DNA of 64,000 nt from Anisodus tanguticus (taxonomy: Eukaryota; Streptophyta; Magnoliopsida; Solanales; Solanaceae): the NCBI GenBank assembly GCA_034509755.1, contig CM067547.1, positions 49,006,859 through 49,070,858 on the forward strand, in the 5' to 3' direction. Positions 32,080 through 43,075 of this stretch are shown here, one piece after another (position 1 is the first letter of the stretch; the number at the start of each line of letters is the position of its first letter). Under the pieces are notes generated by a model that was given only the letters and a program-made list of their open reading frames with translations, was not told the DNA's origin and did no database searches. Made by a program: the position numbers and the translations under genes.

Positions 32080-32266
32080 AAAAAAGGGCAGCCCGGTGTA
32101 CTAAGCTCCCGCTATGCGCGGGGTCTGGGGAAGGGCCGGACCACAATGGTCTATTGTACGCAGCATTACCTCACATTTCTGCAAGAGGCTGTTTCCACGG
32201 CTTGAACCCATGACCTCCTGGTCACATGACAACAACTTTATCAGTTACTCCAAGGCTCCCCTTCAA
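32080..32266 (-). mobile_element. Au SINE, full length, minus strand
   Basis: Sense strand: tRNA-like head with box B (GTCATGGGTTCAAGCCGTGG), then AAACAGCCTCTTGCAGAAATG, GTACAATAGACC and the end GGGAGCTTAGTACACCGGGCTG with a T-run. Target duplication: CATAGCAGAACATAT (32065-32079) and CATAGTAGAACATAT (32267-32281), one mismatch. Confidence 0.88.
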
Positions 32267-33529
32267 CATAGTAGAACATATCAAGTCTGAGATATATATA
32301 GAGCAACTGCAAGGAGTATGGGATAGACCATGATGGATGCCCAAAACTAATGGCCAGTTCACAGTATAGTGCATAGAAAATTTTGAGGTAGAGAGGGTCA
32401 AGAAAAGGCTGATTTCAGGCAATTGTGGATCAAGAGTGTGCCATTTCCTTTTTCTTATGGAGATTGTGGAAGCATATAATCTTTATTAATGATAATCTGA
32501 GGAGAATAAGAATTCCTGTGGTGTCTAGATGTTACTGTTGTGATACTCCTTAAAATCAATAGACAATGCAACATCTATTTCCGTCAGGCATTTTTGCAGC
32601 AGGAATTTGGAAGACTTTTTAAAGCAGCAGACATTCAGATTAATATGGTGTAATTACATCAAGTTATTAAGACAGTGTGGAGTGTGGATTGTAGTGAAAG
32701 GTTGAAACCAATTATCCAAGCTTTACCAGCCAGGACTACTTCGGAGTTATGAAAAAGAAGAAATACTATCATACCAGCCATGACTACTTCGGAGTTATGA
32801 AAAAGAAGAAATACTATCAAACATGGTGGTAGGAGTTTTACAAGGGTGGTACATGAGATAAATAATCACATATACTACTTTGCAAACGTGAGATATCCAT
32901 GATTGAAGAATATACCTTTGATTTGGCCAGAACTGATTAACTGTTTGGAGAATTATCAACATCAAGTGGTAACAAAGATTGTGCATTGGAAATTACCAGA
33001 AGAGAGGTGGTTTAAATGTAACACTGATGGGGTATCAAGGGGGAATCCTGGGCTCAGTTCATATGGTTTTTGTGTGAGAAACTGACAAGGAGACTTGGTT
33101 TATGCCTAATGTACAGAGATAGGAGAAACTACTAATGTAGTTGCTGAAGCTAGGGGAATATTAGAGGGTTTGCTATATTGTGTAGAACAAGAGCTTCATC
33201 CCCTTATTTTGGAGACAGATTCTTCACTAATGAAGAATATTGTGGAGGGTATGTGGCAAGTCCCTTGGTGTATTATCACAGAAGTTGAAAGGATTAAGAG
33301 AATGATGGGGAGTTTTAATGTGATAATTCAACATATATACAAGGAAGGCAACAGTCTGGCAGATTTTTTTTTATCTAACCTAGCTTTTGATTTTACAAGT
33401 ACCTCTAAATTTTACAAATTTTCTGAACTACCTATGTCATGCCTCAAACCCGATCCTGGACAGACATCCGATGTTGTGAACAATACCGGAAGCACCTTAT
33501 AAAACATTTAAACAGTCATTCTAATTCGT

Positions 33530-34990
33530 TATCTATTCATAACATGGTTTTCATCGACCTCGAGAAGGCATACGACAAAGTCTCTAGGGAGGTTCTATGG
33601 AGATGTTTGAAGGTTAGAGGTGTATCTGTGACGTACACTAGGGCGATCAAGATTATGTATGATGTAGTCAAGACTAGGGTACGGATAGTAGGAGGAGACT
33701 TGGAGCACTTTTCAGTGATGATAGGGCTGCACCAGGGATCAACTCTTAGCCCATTCTTATTTGTCTTGGTGATGGATGGACTGACGCGACAAATCCAAGG
33801 GGAGGTGCCATGGTGTATGTTATTCGCAGATGACATAGTCCTGATTGATGAGACTTGCAGCGGAGTGAACGCTAAGCTGGAGGTTTGGAGACAGTCTCTG
33901 AAGTCTAAAGGGTTCAGGCTGAGTAGGACCAAGACAGAATACTTGGAGTGCAAGTTCAGGAACGGGAGCAACCTTGACACAGGCTTGGAGGTGAGGCTTG
34001 GTACTCAGGTCATTCCAAAGAAAGAAAGCTTCAAGTACCTCGGGTCTATTATCCAAGGGGATGGAGAGATTGATGACGATGTGGATGAAATGGAGGCTCG
34101 CATCTGGAGTCTTATGCGACAAAAAGGTGCCATCAAAACTTAAAGGCAAGTTCTATAGGGCGGTGGTTAGACCGACTATGTTATATGGGGCGGAGTGTTG
34201 GCCAGTCAAGACTTCGCACATCCAAAAGATAAAAGTTGCGGAGATGAGGATGCTAAGATGGATGTGTGAGCATACCAGGAGGGATAAGATTATAAATGAT
34301 GATATCCGGAATAGAGTGAGAGTAGTCTCGGTGGAAGATAAGATGCGGGAAGCGAGGCTGAGATGGTTTGGGCATGTGCAGAGGAGAGACACAAATGCCC
34401 CAGTGCGGAGGTGTGAGAGGTTGGCTATGGACGGGTTCATGAGGGGTAGAGGTAGGCCGAAGAAGTATTGAGGAGATGTGATTAGACTACATATGGCGCC
34501 GGTGCAACTTACTGAGGACACGACCTTAGATAGGGATTGTGGAGTACACGAATTAGGATAGTAGATAGTCGAGCGTAGTCATACTTACGCTGGCAAACTG
34601 GTAGTTGTAGTGTTATTATTGTAGGCTCGCCTAGCCTATCATACTAATAGGCGCAGTATTGCTTTATAGTCCCCTGTAGTTTGATTTATGCGCTATGTGT
34701 CATTTAGTGTACTTTGTTTAGCTTATCTACCTGCGCTAGTTATTGCTTACTTTTTCAGAATGCGCTAGCATGACTTATTCGCTTTTTGATACCAGCATTT
34801 TCATACTGCTTTAAATTTTTTTGACCGGATCTGACCGTTTCTCTTGCTTTTGCCTTTCTTGTGCTTATGCTTTGTCTTGAGCCGATGGTCTCTCAGAAAC
34901 AACCGCTCTACCTACCAAGGTAGAGGTAAAGTCTGCGTACACTCTACCCTTCCCAGACCCCACATTGTGGGATTTCACTGGGTATGTTGT
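33530..34990 (+). mobile_element. RTE-clade LINE, 5'-truncated
   Basis: The open part up to 34143 encodes RT from MVFIDLEKAYDKVSREVLW through GLHQGSTLSPFLFVLVMDGL and MLFADDIVLIDETCSG (active site FADD) to SFKYLGSIIQGDGEI. A frameshift near 34130 leads into the C-terminal part (RPTMLYGAECWPVKTSHIQK, RWMCEHTRRDKI, ARLRWFGHVQRR) that ends near 34471. The 3' region carries the TS-like GGTAGAGGTAAAGTCTGCG and ends GGGTATGTTGTTG. The endonuclease domain is missing. The gypsy element E follows directly. Confidence 0.88.
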
Positions 34991-37227
34991 TGTATCAATT
35001 CATAAGAAGTCGTATAAAGATTAAAACATGAACATGCTCAACTTAATAAGAATCAGCGGAAGTCTAATATAGATATTAAATCATAGAACGTAGCAAGGCC
35101 TCAACAAGTCATACAAGACTTCAACCATCTACCCAAAATATGACAACTATCTATTGAGCTTCTAAGATAAACAATGAGTATCTAACTTCGAAACGCATCC
35201 CAGAACTGAAATAAATAAGCAAATAAAGATAGGGTGGTGTCCTACGAACAAGCATGTGGGCTCATCAAATGATCCAGAAAGCAGCAAGTCCTCTTATCTA
35301 GTATGTGTATCACGAACCTGCTCTTCTGCGTTATTTGACACACCATAAAAAACAACAATGGTATGCATGAGTACTGGGTACTCAGTGAGTGTCTAAGAGG
35401 CAATAGTTAACAAAACCAAAATAAGATAGTAAATTCAGTATAAACAGTATTAATGAAAACAATTCGAAATCCAAAGTTAAAGTATGATATCATATCAAGC
35501 TTAGTAAAATTCAACAAAAGCAACCAATAACGAAGGATACATCAAGTTTAACTTATTAAGTGTTCACCATATTAAGACTTCCACTTACGAACCCGAAATC
35601 ATCAAGAAGTCAACTTATGGGCAACCAAAGAATTAACACATACCAACTCACGGGCGAACAATCATTTGATACACCGCGGACTTATCCCTCGGAGGCTGAT
35701 TGTCCTCTGGACTAGCACAACAATAGATACACCGGGTTACACGCCTCGAAGGTCAATCGCTCGTTGGACTAACAACAATACTCACAAGTGATATGTTAGG
35801 ATCCATAACAGCTAATCGTCCTCTGGACTAGCACAACTTGCACACACATGCCCAAACACAAACAAGTACAAGTCATGACATGTTAGCCAAATTTACTTCT
35901 CAAGTCATCCTCTGAATCATAGAGGTATTTCAAGTCTTAGATCAATTTAGAAACCTTTTTCAAAGAACTTATTCAATTTCAAATTCAAGAAAACTCATTC
36001 AACTGGCGAATCTTGTTTTAAACCTTTAACATTTAGAAAATACATTCAATCATCCCAAGGTAGGGCACAAGTTCAAGTAAAGTAATATGTTACTTAAAAG
36101 GTTCGATGCGGGCTTGACCCTGTCTAAGAATTATCTTCAAATCGAAAATAAGTTTAACAAAGAACAATCACCAACCAAGGGTTTCACATATACGAACAAT
36201 CAAAGAAGATTTTTGAAATCTAGACGTACTTTAAAGAGAGTCTCAAAAACATAGACATACCTCAATTCCTGCTCAAACGTATTCCCCCAAGTTCAACAAT
36301 CATTCTACAATTAATTAGGATGATAAAGATTAGAACTTTAAACCTTTTTCCTAGAATTCCCATCCTTTTTTAAAACTAGGGTTTTTAAACCAACATTCAT
36401 ATCTTTCATTTCATATGATTTACTTGTGGATTCTAATCACTTGTAATAGCCCGCATTAATCTCAATTGATTCAATAAAACACCATTATAGGTTAAGTTCT
36501 TACCTTTATTGAAATTTCTCCAAAAGTCCTCTTCAATGGTTCTTCCTTTGATTCTCAAGAATCTATGGATTGGAATGATAATCTAATATTAATCCTTGTT
36601 GTTTTGATGTGGTTTAATCATAGGATGGTTAGGAACTCACCTTGTACGGTTTGAAGATGTTCTAGGGTCTTTTCTCCTCAAAACGTCGGCCAATAATGAA
36701 GTGGGATTGAAAATTTCAAGAAAATTCCATTTTTAAACACTTTCAACGAAGAGAATGCTACATCGCATATGCGGTCGCATTCCAAGTTTGAGGTCGCATA
36801 CGCGACCAAAAACATTGTAAAATCTGCCTGAAATGCACAGTGAGTTTGCGGCGTCGCATATGGAATTTCCAATCGCATTATAAGTATGCGGCGGCATTCC
36901 AGCCGGCGTCCCAGACATGTTTCAATAAAACGGCCATAACGTTTGCTCACAGCTCTGATTAAGCTCCACATTATATCGTTGGAAAGATATTTCAAAGGGC
37001 TACAACTTTCATGTTCTACGTTTTCTGAAATTCCTAAATGATTGTCACGTAAAGACTACCGAAAACATGGTTGATTCTATCAAATCTTACGCACCCCACT
37101 AATCGTGTGAATCTTGAAACAACTATTTTCACCCAAACTCATCTCGATAAAACTTTATATGTCTAAAATAACACATTAACACTCATTTAATACATTTACA
37201 CCTAATTTGGATTTACGAAGTGTTACA
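34991..37227 (-). repeat. 3' LTR of gypsy element E (2.2 kb)
   Basis: The sense start TGTAACACTTCGTAAATCC is at 37227 next to a purine tract. The other end abuts the LINE tail at about 34991 (TGTATCAATTC). Inside are repeated GTCCTCTGGACTAGCACAAC units (35710-35840) and a CpG-rich cluster with GTCGCATATGCG-like words (36755-36910). Confidence 0.75.
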
Positions 37228-37247
37228 TTATCCTTCCCCTCAGGATC
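37228..37247 (-). promoter_or_regulatory. Polypurine tract of element E
   Basis: The sense strand reads GATCCTGAGGGGAAGGATAA directly before the LTR start TGTAACAC. Confidence 0.7.
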
Positions 37248-37654
37248 ATTCATCCTTGAATGAGGCCTAAGATTTTCACTAAACCTCAAGTCTTCAAAAT
37301 TTTTGCTAGAGTTCCTTGATATTTCAAGTTGTCCCAAAACTATCAATAACCATATGGTCTTCACAGGGACTCCCCATAACTACCCCAAACAAGTCTACGC
37401 ATGAAAATAAGGGATTTACACTCTTAATCTGAACTATCACAACATTCAACAACCCGAAGATTTAACACATACCTGGAATAGGGAATAAGTGAGGGTATCT
37501 CTTCTTCATGTCCTCCGCTTCCTAAGTCGCTTCTTCGGTATTATGGTTTCGCCACAGGACTTTAACTGAAACTACATCTTTTGTTCTCAACCTTCTTACT
37601 TGTCGATCTAGGATCTGTACAAGTTCTTCTTCATAAGACAACCCTTTGTTGACT

Positions 37655-38760
37655 TCAATCTCTTTGAGTCGGGATACGAGAAGGATCAGGTTTATACAAC
37701 CTCAACATCGAAATGTGAAATACATGATGTACTATAGCCATCTCAGATGATAATTTCAACTCATAATCCACCTTCCCAATTCTTCTCACAATCTCATAAG
37801 GACTAATAAAACGAGGACTAAGCTTCCTCTTTCTACCAAACCGCATCACTCCCTTCATAGGTGACACTTTTAAGAATACTGTCACCAATAGAAAACTCAA
37901 GCTCACTAAGCCTCATGTCTATATAAGACTTCTGTTAACTCTGAGCTATCTTGAGTCGTTGCACAATGAGGTTCACCTTCTCGATTGCTTCGTGAACTGA
38001 GTCGGGACCCAATAGTTCTACTTCAGGAGGTTCAAACCACCTGATTGGAGATCTACAACGTCTCCCATAAAGATCTTCATAAGGAGCCATTTGAATACTT
38101 GGTTGATAACAGTTAATGTACGCAAACTCTAGACGAGGTAGATGTCTATCCCAATTACCTCCAAAATCAATAACACACACTCTCAACATGTCTTTAGAGT
38201 TTGTATAGTTCACTCTGCCCGTCTGCCCGTCCGTTTGAGGATGGAAGGCAGTGCTCAAGTTCACTCGAGTTCCCAAACCTTCTTGGAACGATTTCCAAAA
38301 ATGAGCAGTAAATTGTGTACCTCTATCATATATGATGGATGTTGGAACCCCATGTAGTCTAACGATTTCTTTCAAATATAACTTGGCCTAATGCGCCGCA
38401 GTATCCGTTTTTTTCACTGGAAGGAAATAAGCAGACTTGGTAAGTCTATCCACGATCACCCAAATGAAATCGAACTTGGCCTTTGTGCGAGGTAAACCCA
38501 CAACAAAGTCCATGTTAATCATCTCCCACTTCCATTGTGGAATCTCAATATTCTGAGCCAAACCACCAGGTCTTGGGTGTTCAGCCTTCACCTGCTGACA
38601 GTTCAAACACTTAGCCACAAAGTTAGAGATATCTACGTTCATGCTCTTCTACCAGTAGTGTTGTTTCAAATCTTTATACATCTTGGTAGATCCGAGATGT
38701 AGAGAATACTTGGAACTATGCGCTTTCACCATCAACTCTTGTCGAAGACCATCAACATCA
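37655..38760 (-). pseudogene. Integrase of gypsy element E
   Basis: 38388-38642 has CLNCQQVKAEHPRPGG (end of the zinc-binding motif) and WEMINMDFVVGLPRT with the first catalytic Asp. 37935-38375 has IIYDRGTQFTAHFWKSFQ with the second Asp and AFHPQTDGQTGR, where the catalytic Glu of DGQSER is replaced by Gly. 37655-37906 is the C-terminal part (RRIGKVDYELKLSSEMAIVHHVFHISMLRLY). A chromodomain is not clear. Confidence 0.82.
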
Positions 38761-38929
38761 GGGATACATAAGCGTCATTATAGCCTTAGGACATTGTCAT
38801 CAGCACCAATGGTGAATGAAGTGTACTCACTCTTTAACACTCCATCTTGCAGCTTTACCAGAAGTCTGTCTTCATATTACTTGGACTTAATTCTTTCCAC
38901 AATATCAGATCGCACTTGCGTAATCCCCA

Positions 38930-39424
38930 TTAACTCCCTATTTTCAGATCCATCGAGTCGGACTCCAAGACTGGCAAGTTTTCGAATTTCCCTACCTCAT
39001 GAGCATGCAAATATGCTAACGTACTCATAGATTTTCTGCTCAAAGCATCAACAACAACATTCGCCTTACCAGGATGATACCAGATGTTCAAGTCGTAATC
39101 TTTCAACAACTCCAACCATCTCCTTTGTCTAAGATTCAACTCTCGCTGCTTGAAGATATATTGCAAGCTCTTGTGATCAGTGAAGACATCACAGTGTTCA
39201 CCATACAAGTAGTGACGCCAAATCTTTAGAGCGAAAATCACAGCAACTAGTTCTAAATCGTGAGTCGGATAATTCTTCACATGTTTCTTCCATTGTCGCG
39301 AAGCATAGGCGATCACCTTACCATTCTGCATCAACACACAACCCAAACCAATCCTGGAGGCATCATCATAAACTACATAACCACCAGACCCTGAAGGCAG
39401 AGTCAAAAAAGGAGTCGAAGTCAA
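38930..39424 (-). pseudogene. RNase H of gypsy element E
   Basis: YVVYDDASRIGLGCVLMQ (first Asp), NYPTHDLELVAVIFAL (Glu), DVFTDHKSLQYIF (Asp) and the end AKANVVVDALSRKS type motif (GKANVVVDALSRKS) are all present. The domain is open from 39424 to 38930. Confidence 0.82.
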
Positions 39425-39625
39425 TCTCTCCTTAAGCTCTTGAAAGCTCTTTTCACAGGCCTCAGACCATTGGAACTTAGCAGTCTTCTGAGTCAGTTTC
39501 GTCAGTGGAAAGGCTATAGTAGAGAAACCTTACACAAACTTCCGATAGTAATTTGCCAAACCCAAGAAGCTATGAATATATGTTACACTCGTGGGTCTCG
39601 GTCAGTCCTTAACTGCTGAAATTTT

Positions 39626-40060
39626 CTAAGGATCAACTTTGATACCTTCGCTAGACACTACGTGACCCAAGAATGTCACAGAGTTAAGCCAAAATTCACA
39701 CTTGGAAAATTTTGCATAAAACTTGTTCTCTTCAAGCATTTTCAAGGTTATTCTAAAATAACTTGCATGCTCTTCACGACTCTTCGAATACACCAGAATA
39801 TCATCAATAAACAAAATAATGAAACGATCAAGAAAGGGTTTGAACACACGATTCATCAGGTCCATAAACACAACAGGTGCATTTGTCAGACGAAAGGACA
39901 TCACCAGAAATTCAAAATGCCTATAACGAGTACAAAAAGCGGTTTTCAAAATATCCTGCTCCTTTATTTTCAGCTAATGATACCCCGACCTCAAGTCAAT
40001 CTTGTAAAAGAACTGAACAACCTGAAGTTGGTAGATCCTCTAGAAACACCTTAGGAAATT
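39626..40060 (-). pseudogene. Reverse transcriptase of gypsy element E
   Basis: KTAFCTRYRHFEFLVMSFRLTNAP, then FMDLMNRVFKPFLDRFIILFIDDILVYS with the FIDD active site, then FYAKFSKCEFWLNSVTFLGHVVSSEG. The fingers region before 39949 is cut short, which implies a deletion between protease and RT. Confidence 0.82.
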
Positions 40061-40093
40061 CATTAACTATAGGAATAGCCGGGAATTTGGGTA

Positions 40094-41362
40094 CTACGGC
40101 TTGAGTATCATTAACAACAACCAGATGATAAATAACCCCTTCGAGATCATTTTATAAGCCTCAAGATAAGAAATAAACCTACCTCGAGGTTTAGCAATTT
40201 CACTTTTCCACACAATAACTGGTTCATTACGGAATGCAAAATGAACTAACTTATAGTGGCAATCCACGTTGGCGTAGCACGCAGATAGCCAATCCATCCC
40301 ATAATCACATCAAAATCTACCATCTCTAGTTCAAACAAATCAGTTGTAGTCTCACGACCTTTAATTACCACCACACAATTTCTATAGACTTTAGAAGCAA
40401 TAATAGGAACACCAACAAGGGTATCCACAGAGAAGGCTTTTAACAATAATTCGGACTCTACCCTAAAATCAAGAGCAAAATATGGTGTCACATAGGAAAG
40501 ATTTGAGGACCAATCAATCAACGAATACACATCAAAAGAGCGAATAGTGAGGATACTTGTGACCACAGTAAAGTCAATCATGTCCCCCATTAGCAGTGTT
40601 AGCAACCGCTTTACCAACACTATTACCACGAGCATTAGGTGCGTTGTTAGCATTACCAGCAGACTGATTTTTAGTAGCAACCGAAGCAAATGAATTATTT
40701 CTCTGACCAGAGGAGTTAGCTATCTCACGCAACCATTCCCTGCAATATTTCTTGATATGATCCCTTATGCCACAATGATGACAAATACGATCCTCTTATT
40801 TGGACGAATGTCGGTTACCACTTTGCGAATATCTGTTCTGATTGTTGTTTCTGTGACCTTGTCTACCAGACAGAACACTGGCACTAGAATAGGTAACCGA
40901 ATCAAGAGCGAAATATGGTATCACATAGGAAAGATTTGAGCCAATCAATGAATACGCATCAAAAGAGCGAATAGTGAGAATACTTGTGACCACAACATCT
41001 GACGCTTCAACTGCCACCCTACAAGCCAAACCGTAAAGTCAATCCTGTCCCCCATTAGCGGTGTTAGCAACCGCTTTACCAGCACCATTACCACGAGCAT
41101 TAGGTGCGTTGTTAGCATTACCAACATACAGATTTTTAGCAGCAACCGAAGTAGATGAATTATTTCTCTGACCAGAGGAGTTAGCTATCTCACGCAACCA
41201 TTTCCTGCAATATTTCTTGATATGACCCCTTATGCCACAGTGATGAAAAATACGATCCTCCTATTTGGAAGAATGTCGGTTACCACTTTGCAAATATTTG
41301 TTCTGATTGTTGTTTCTGTGACCTTGTCTACCAGACAGAAACACTGGCACTAGAATAGGTAA
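40094..41362 (-). pseudogene. gag zinc-knuckle and protease region of E, internally duplicated
   Basis: Protease-type wording (SNLSYVTPYFALDF, then LFELEMVDFDVIMGWIGYL) lies in 40094-40689. The zinc-knuckle part (minus strand CHHCGIRGHIKKYC-like, around 40740-40790) and its linker occur twice because of a tandem duplication of about 440 bp: 40462-40893 and 40906-41362. The second copy has its own stops. No functional protein is possible. Confidence 0.72.
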
Positions 41363-41421
41363 CATTAGTACATCAACACTTAATCTGAATTTATGGAGTG
41401 TTACATTGTGTAGGAAGGAAT

Positions 41422-43063
41422 TGTTGGTACTCTATCGTACTTTATAGAGCAGTACGGGAAGTAATAACTATTACAAATGTTCGAAAGGATGAATAAATGG
41501 TCAATCTTCCAAACTGCCGCCAGTGTATTGTGTCTTGAATCTTGATCACTTTGCAAAGCCAATGTTGAGAACTGCCGCAAGCTTGTTGTGTCTTGAATCT
41601 TGATCAACTTGCAAAGCCAATGTTGAGAACTGCCGCAAGTTTGTTGTGCCTTAAATCTTGATAACCTGAAATCAAGAAACAACTAAATCTGGATGGTTAC
41701 AACGTTGTGTGTTGAGTCGAGGATAGCCCTCTATCCTTAAGACAAGATTGCCCCGTATATATGTTTTTACGTTAGCGGGCAATAGTCTCCCAAGATAAAA
41801 CAACACTTTAATCTCAACGCTACAAAGCCAATAGGTTGAGCCTGGCGAAGAAAACAAATATGACTTGACTTGCTGAAGCTATGGAATAGGAAGAAAGAGT
41901 TTCTCAATACTCTTCTCTTTTGTCTCTGTGTATATTTAATGTGTCTCTGTAGTGTATATCTTGTGTATATGTGTGGGTTTGCTCACTGATTTTCGTCACA
42001 GTTTGGTCACTGTTTTCTGCCTGATTTTCGTTCAATTTTCTGGTCGTTTCTTGCCTTATTTCAGCCAGTTTTCAGCCTGTATTTTCGTCTATTTTCTGGC
42101 CTGTTTCTTCCTTATTTCAGCCAGTTTTCAGCCTGTATTTTCGTCTATTTTCTGGCATGTTTCTTCCTTCTGAATTGAGCCAAAGAAGGCTCAATATATA
42201 GCAAGGAGAAGGGGCTGTACAACTGCCCAAAACATGGCTGTTAATGGCCATTAGGAGGCCATTAAAGCAGCCAAGTAAGGGCAGTAAATGGCCATCAAGG
42301 AGGGCTGATTTAAGGTTGTTCATGGCCAAGTAATTGGCTGTTAATGGAGGAGTTAATCAGCCAAGTAATGGCTGATTAATGCCTCAAAAAACAGTCCCAC
42401 GGTAGGCTTTCTGCCTTCCGTCACCTTCCCAGAAATTTTGGGGACCAAACTGTAAATATTGAAACTTCAGGGACCAAACTGTACATATAAAAGAATTCTG
42501 GTCCAAACTGTACATCTGAAACTTCAGGGATCAAACTGTACATCTGGCAGAGTTCTCTGGTCCAAAAAGATAATATCGAAAGGCCCACAGCCCATTGCCC
42601 ACCCCACCCACGGCCCACGGCCCACGACCCACGCCCCACGACCCGAGCCCGAGCCCGAGACCGGACCGGACCGGACGGGCGGGCGGCGGCGGCGCGCGTG
42701 TGGGCTTAGACTTGAACCCAAGCACATCTAGGTCTTCCCTCCTTTAAACACATGGGATACCCCTTGGGGATCCAAACCCTTTACCACATTAGAGACTTAT
42801 ATAGAGAGCAATTCTTCCTATTCCCACCGATGTGGTAGATTTGTCCCACACCACATTTCCATGTCTCAAACACCTTACTTCGTGGACCAATATCTCTTTC
42901 ATTTCTCAACGAAATTAGACGATTCTTGGCCCTACGGTCATCTACTCACTTCGTAGATCATGCGTATGTGCGAAGAGACAAGGTCTCCAACATGCGAAAC
43001 ACTAGTGTTTAATTCATCAAAGAAGGGTGGACGCATCTCCCCGCCAAAGGCTAATTTCCAACA
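41422..43063 (-). repeat. 3' LTR of element C (1.64 kb)
   Basis: Ends TGTTGGTACTC and TTTCCAACA on the plus strand. It holds three tandem 57-bp units (41513-41665, AACTGCCGCAAG...CCAATGTTGAG), two 56-bp units (42057-42172, TTTCAGCCAGTTTTCAGCC), a cluster of ACCAAACTGTACAT words (42445-42545), a C/G-rich tract (42580-42700), and a sense TATA box CTATATATTGAGCC near 42180-42205. Confidence 0.92.
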
Positions 43064-43075
43064 ATCCCCTCTATG

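Larger units (their letters stand above)
27378..33430 (+). mobile_element. L1-type LINE, interrupted by three insertions
   Basis: Pieces at 27378-27645, 30551-30655, 31478-32079 and 32282-33430 form one reading order. They give the RT end with YADDTIIFAS (27477-27506), then FPFTYLGCPIFHSRKKEYYA, KIKGRLHSWKDKLLSFGGKA, PKCVLNEIHKIFARFFWSNKEEG, and finally RNase H (WFKCNTDGVSRGNPGLSSYG, ETTNVVAEARGILEGL, LILETDSSLMKNIV). Inside are a gypsy LTR (27646-30545), a hAT element (30664-31469) and an Au SINE (32080-32266), each with its own target duplication. Stops and frameshifts are frequent. The endonuclease and most of RT are missing at the 5' end. Confidence 0.88.
34991..41406 (-). mobile_element. 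Ty3/gypsy element E (chromovirus-like), damaged
   Basis: Minus-strand order: gag zinc-knuckle region, protease, RT, RNase H, integrase, C-terminal tail, 3' LTR, the gypsy order. The 3' LTR is 34991-37227. At the 5' end only 45 bp of LTR start remain (41363-41406, TGTAACACTCCATAAATTCAG on the sense strand), joined directly to gag, so the rest of the 5' LTR and leader is deleted. Many stops are present. Confidence 0.85.

Noticed and set aside
33439..34143. Intact reverse transcriptase gene
   Set aside because: The 234-residue frame is a 5'-truncated RTE LINE without endonuclease and is frameshifted near 34130.
42459..42731. Open frames in the C/G-rich LTR tract, both strands, repeated near 48001-48231
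   Set aside because: They follow from base composition in a repeat tract and change between the two LTRs.
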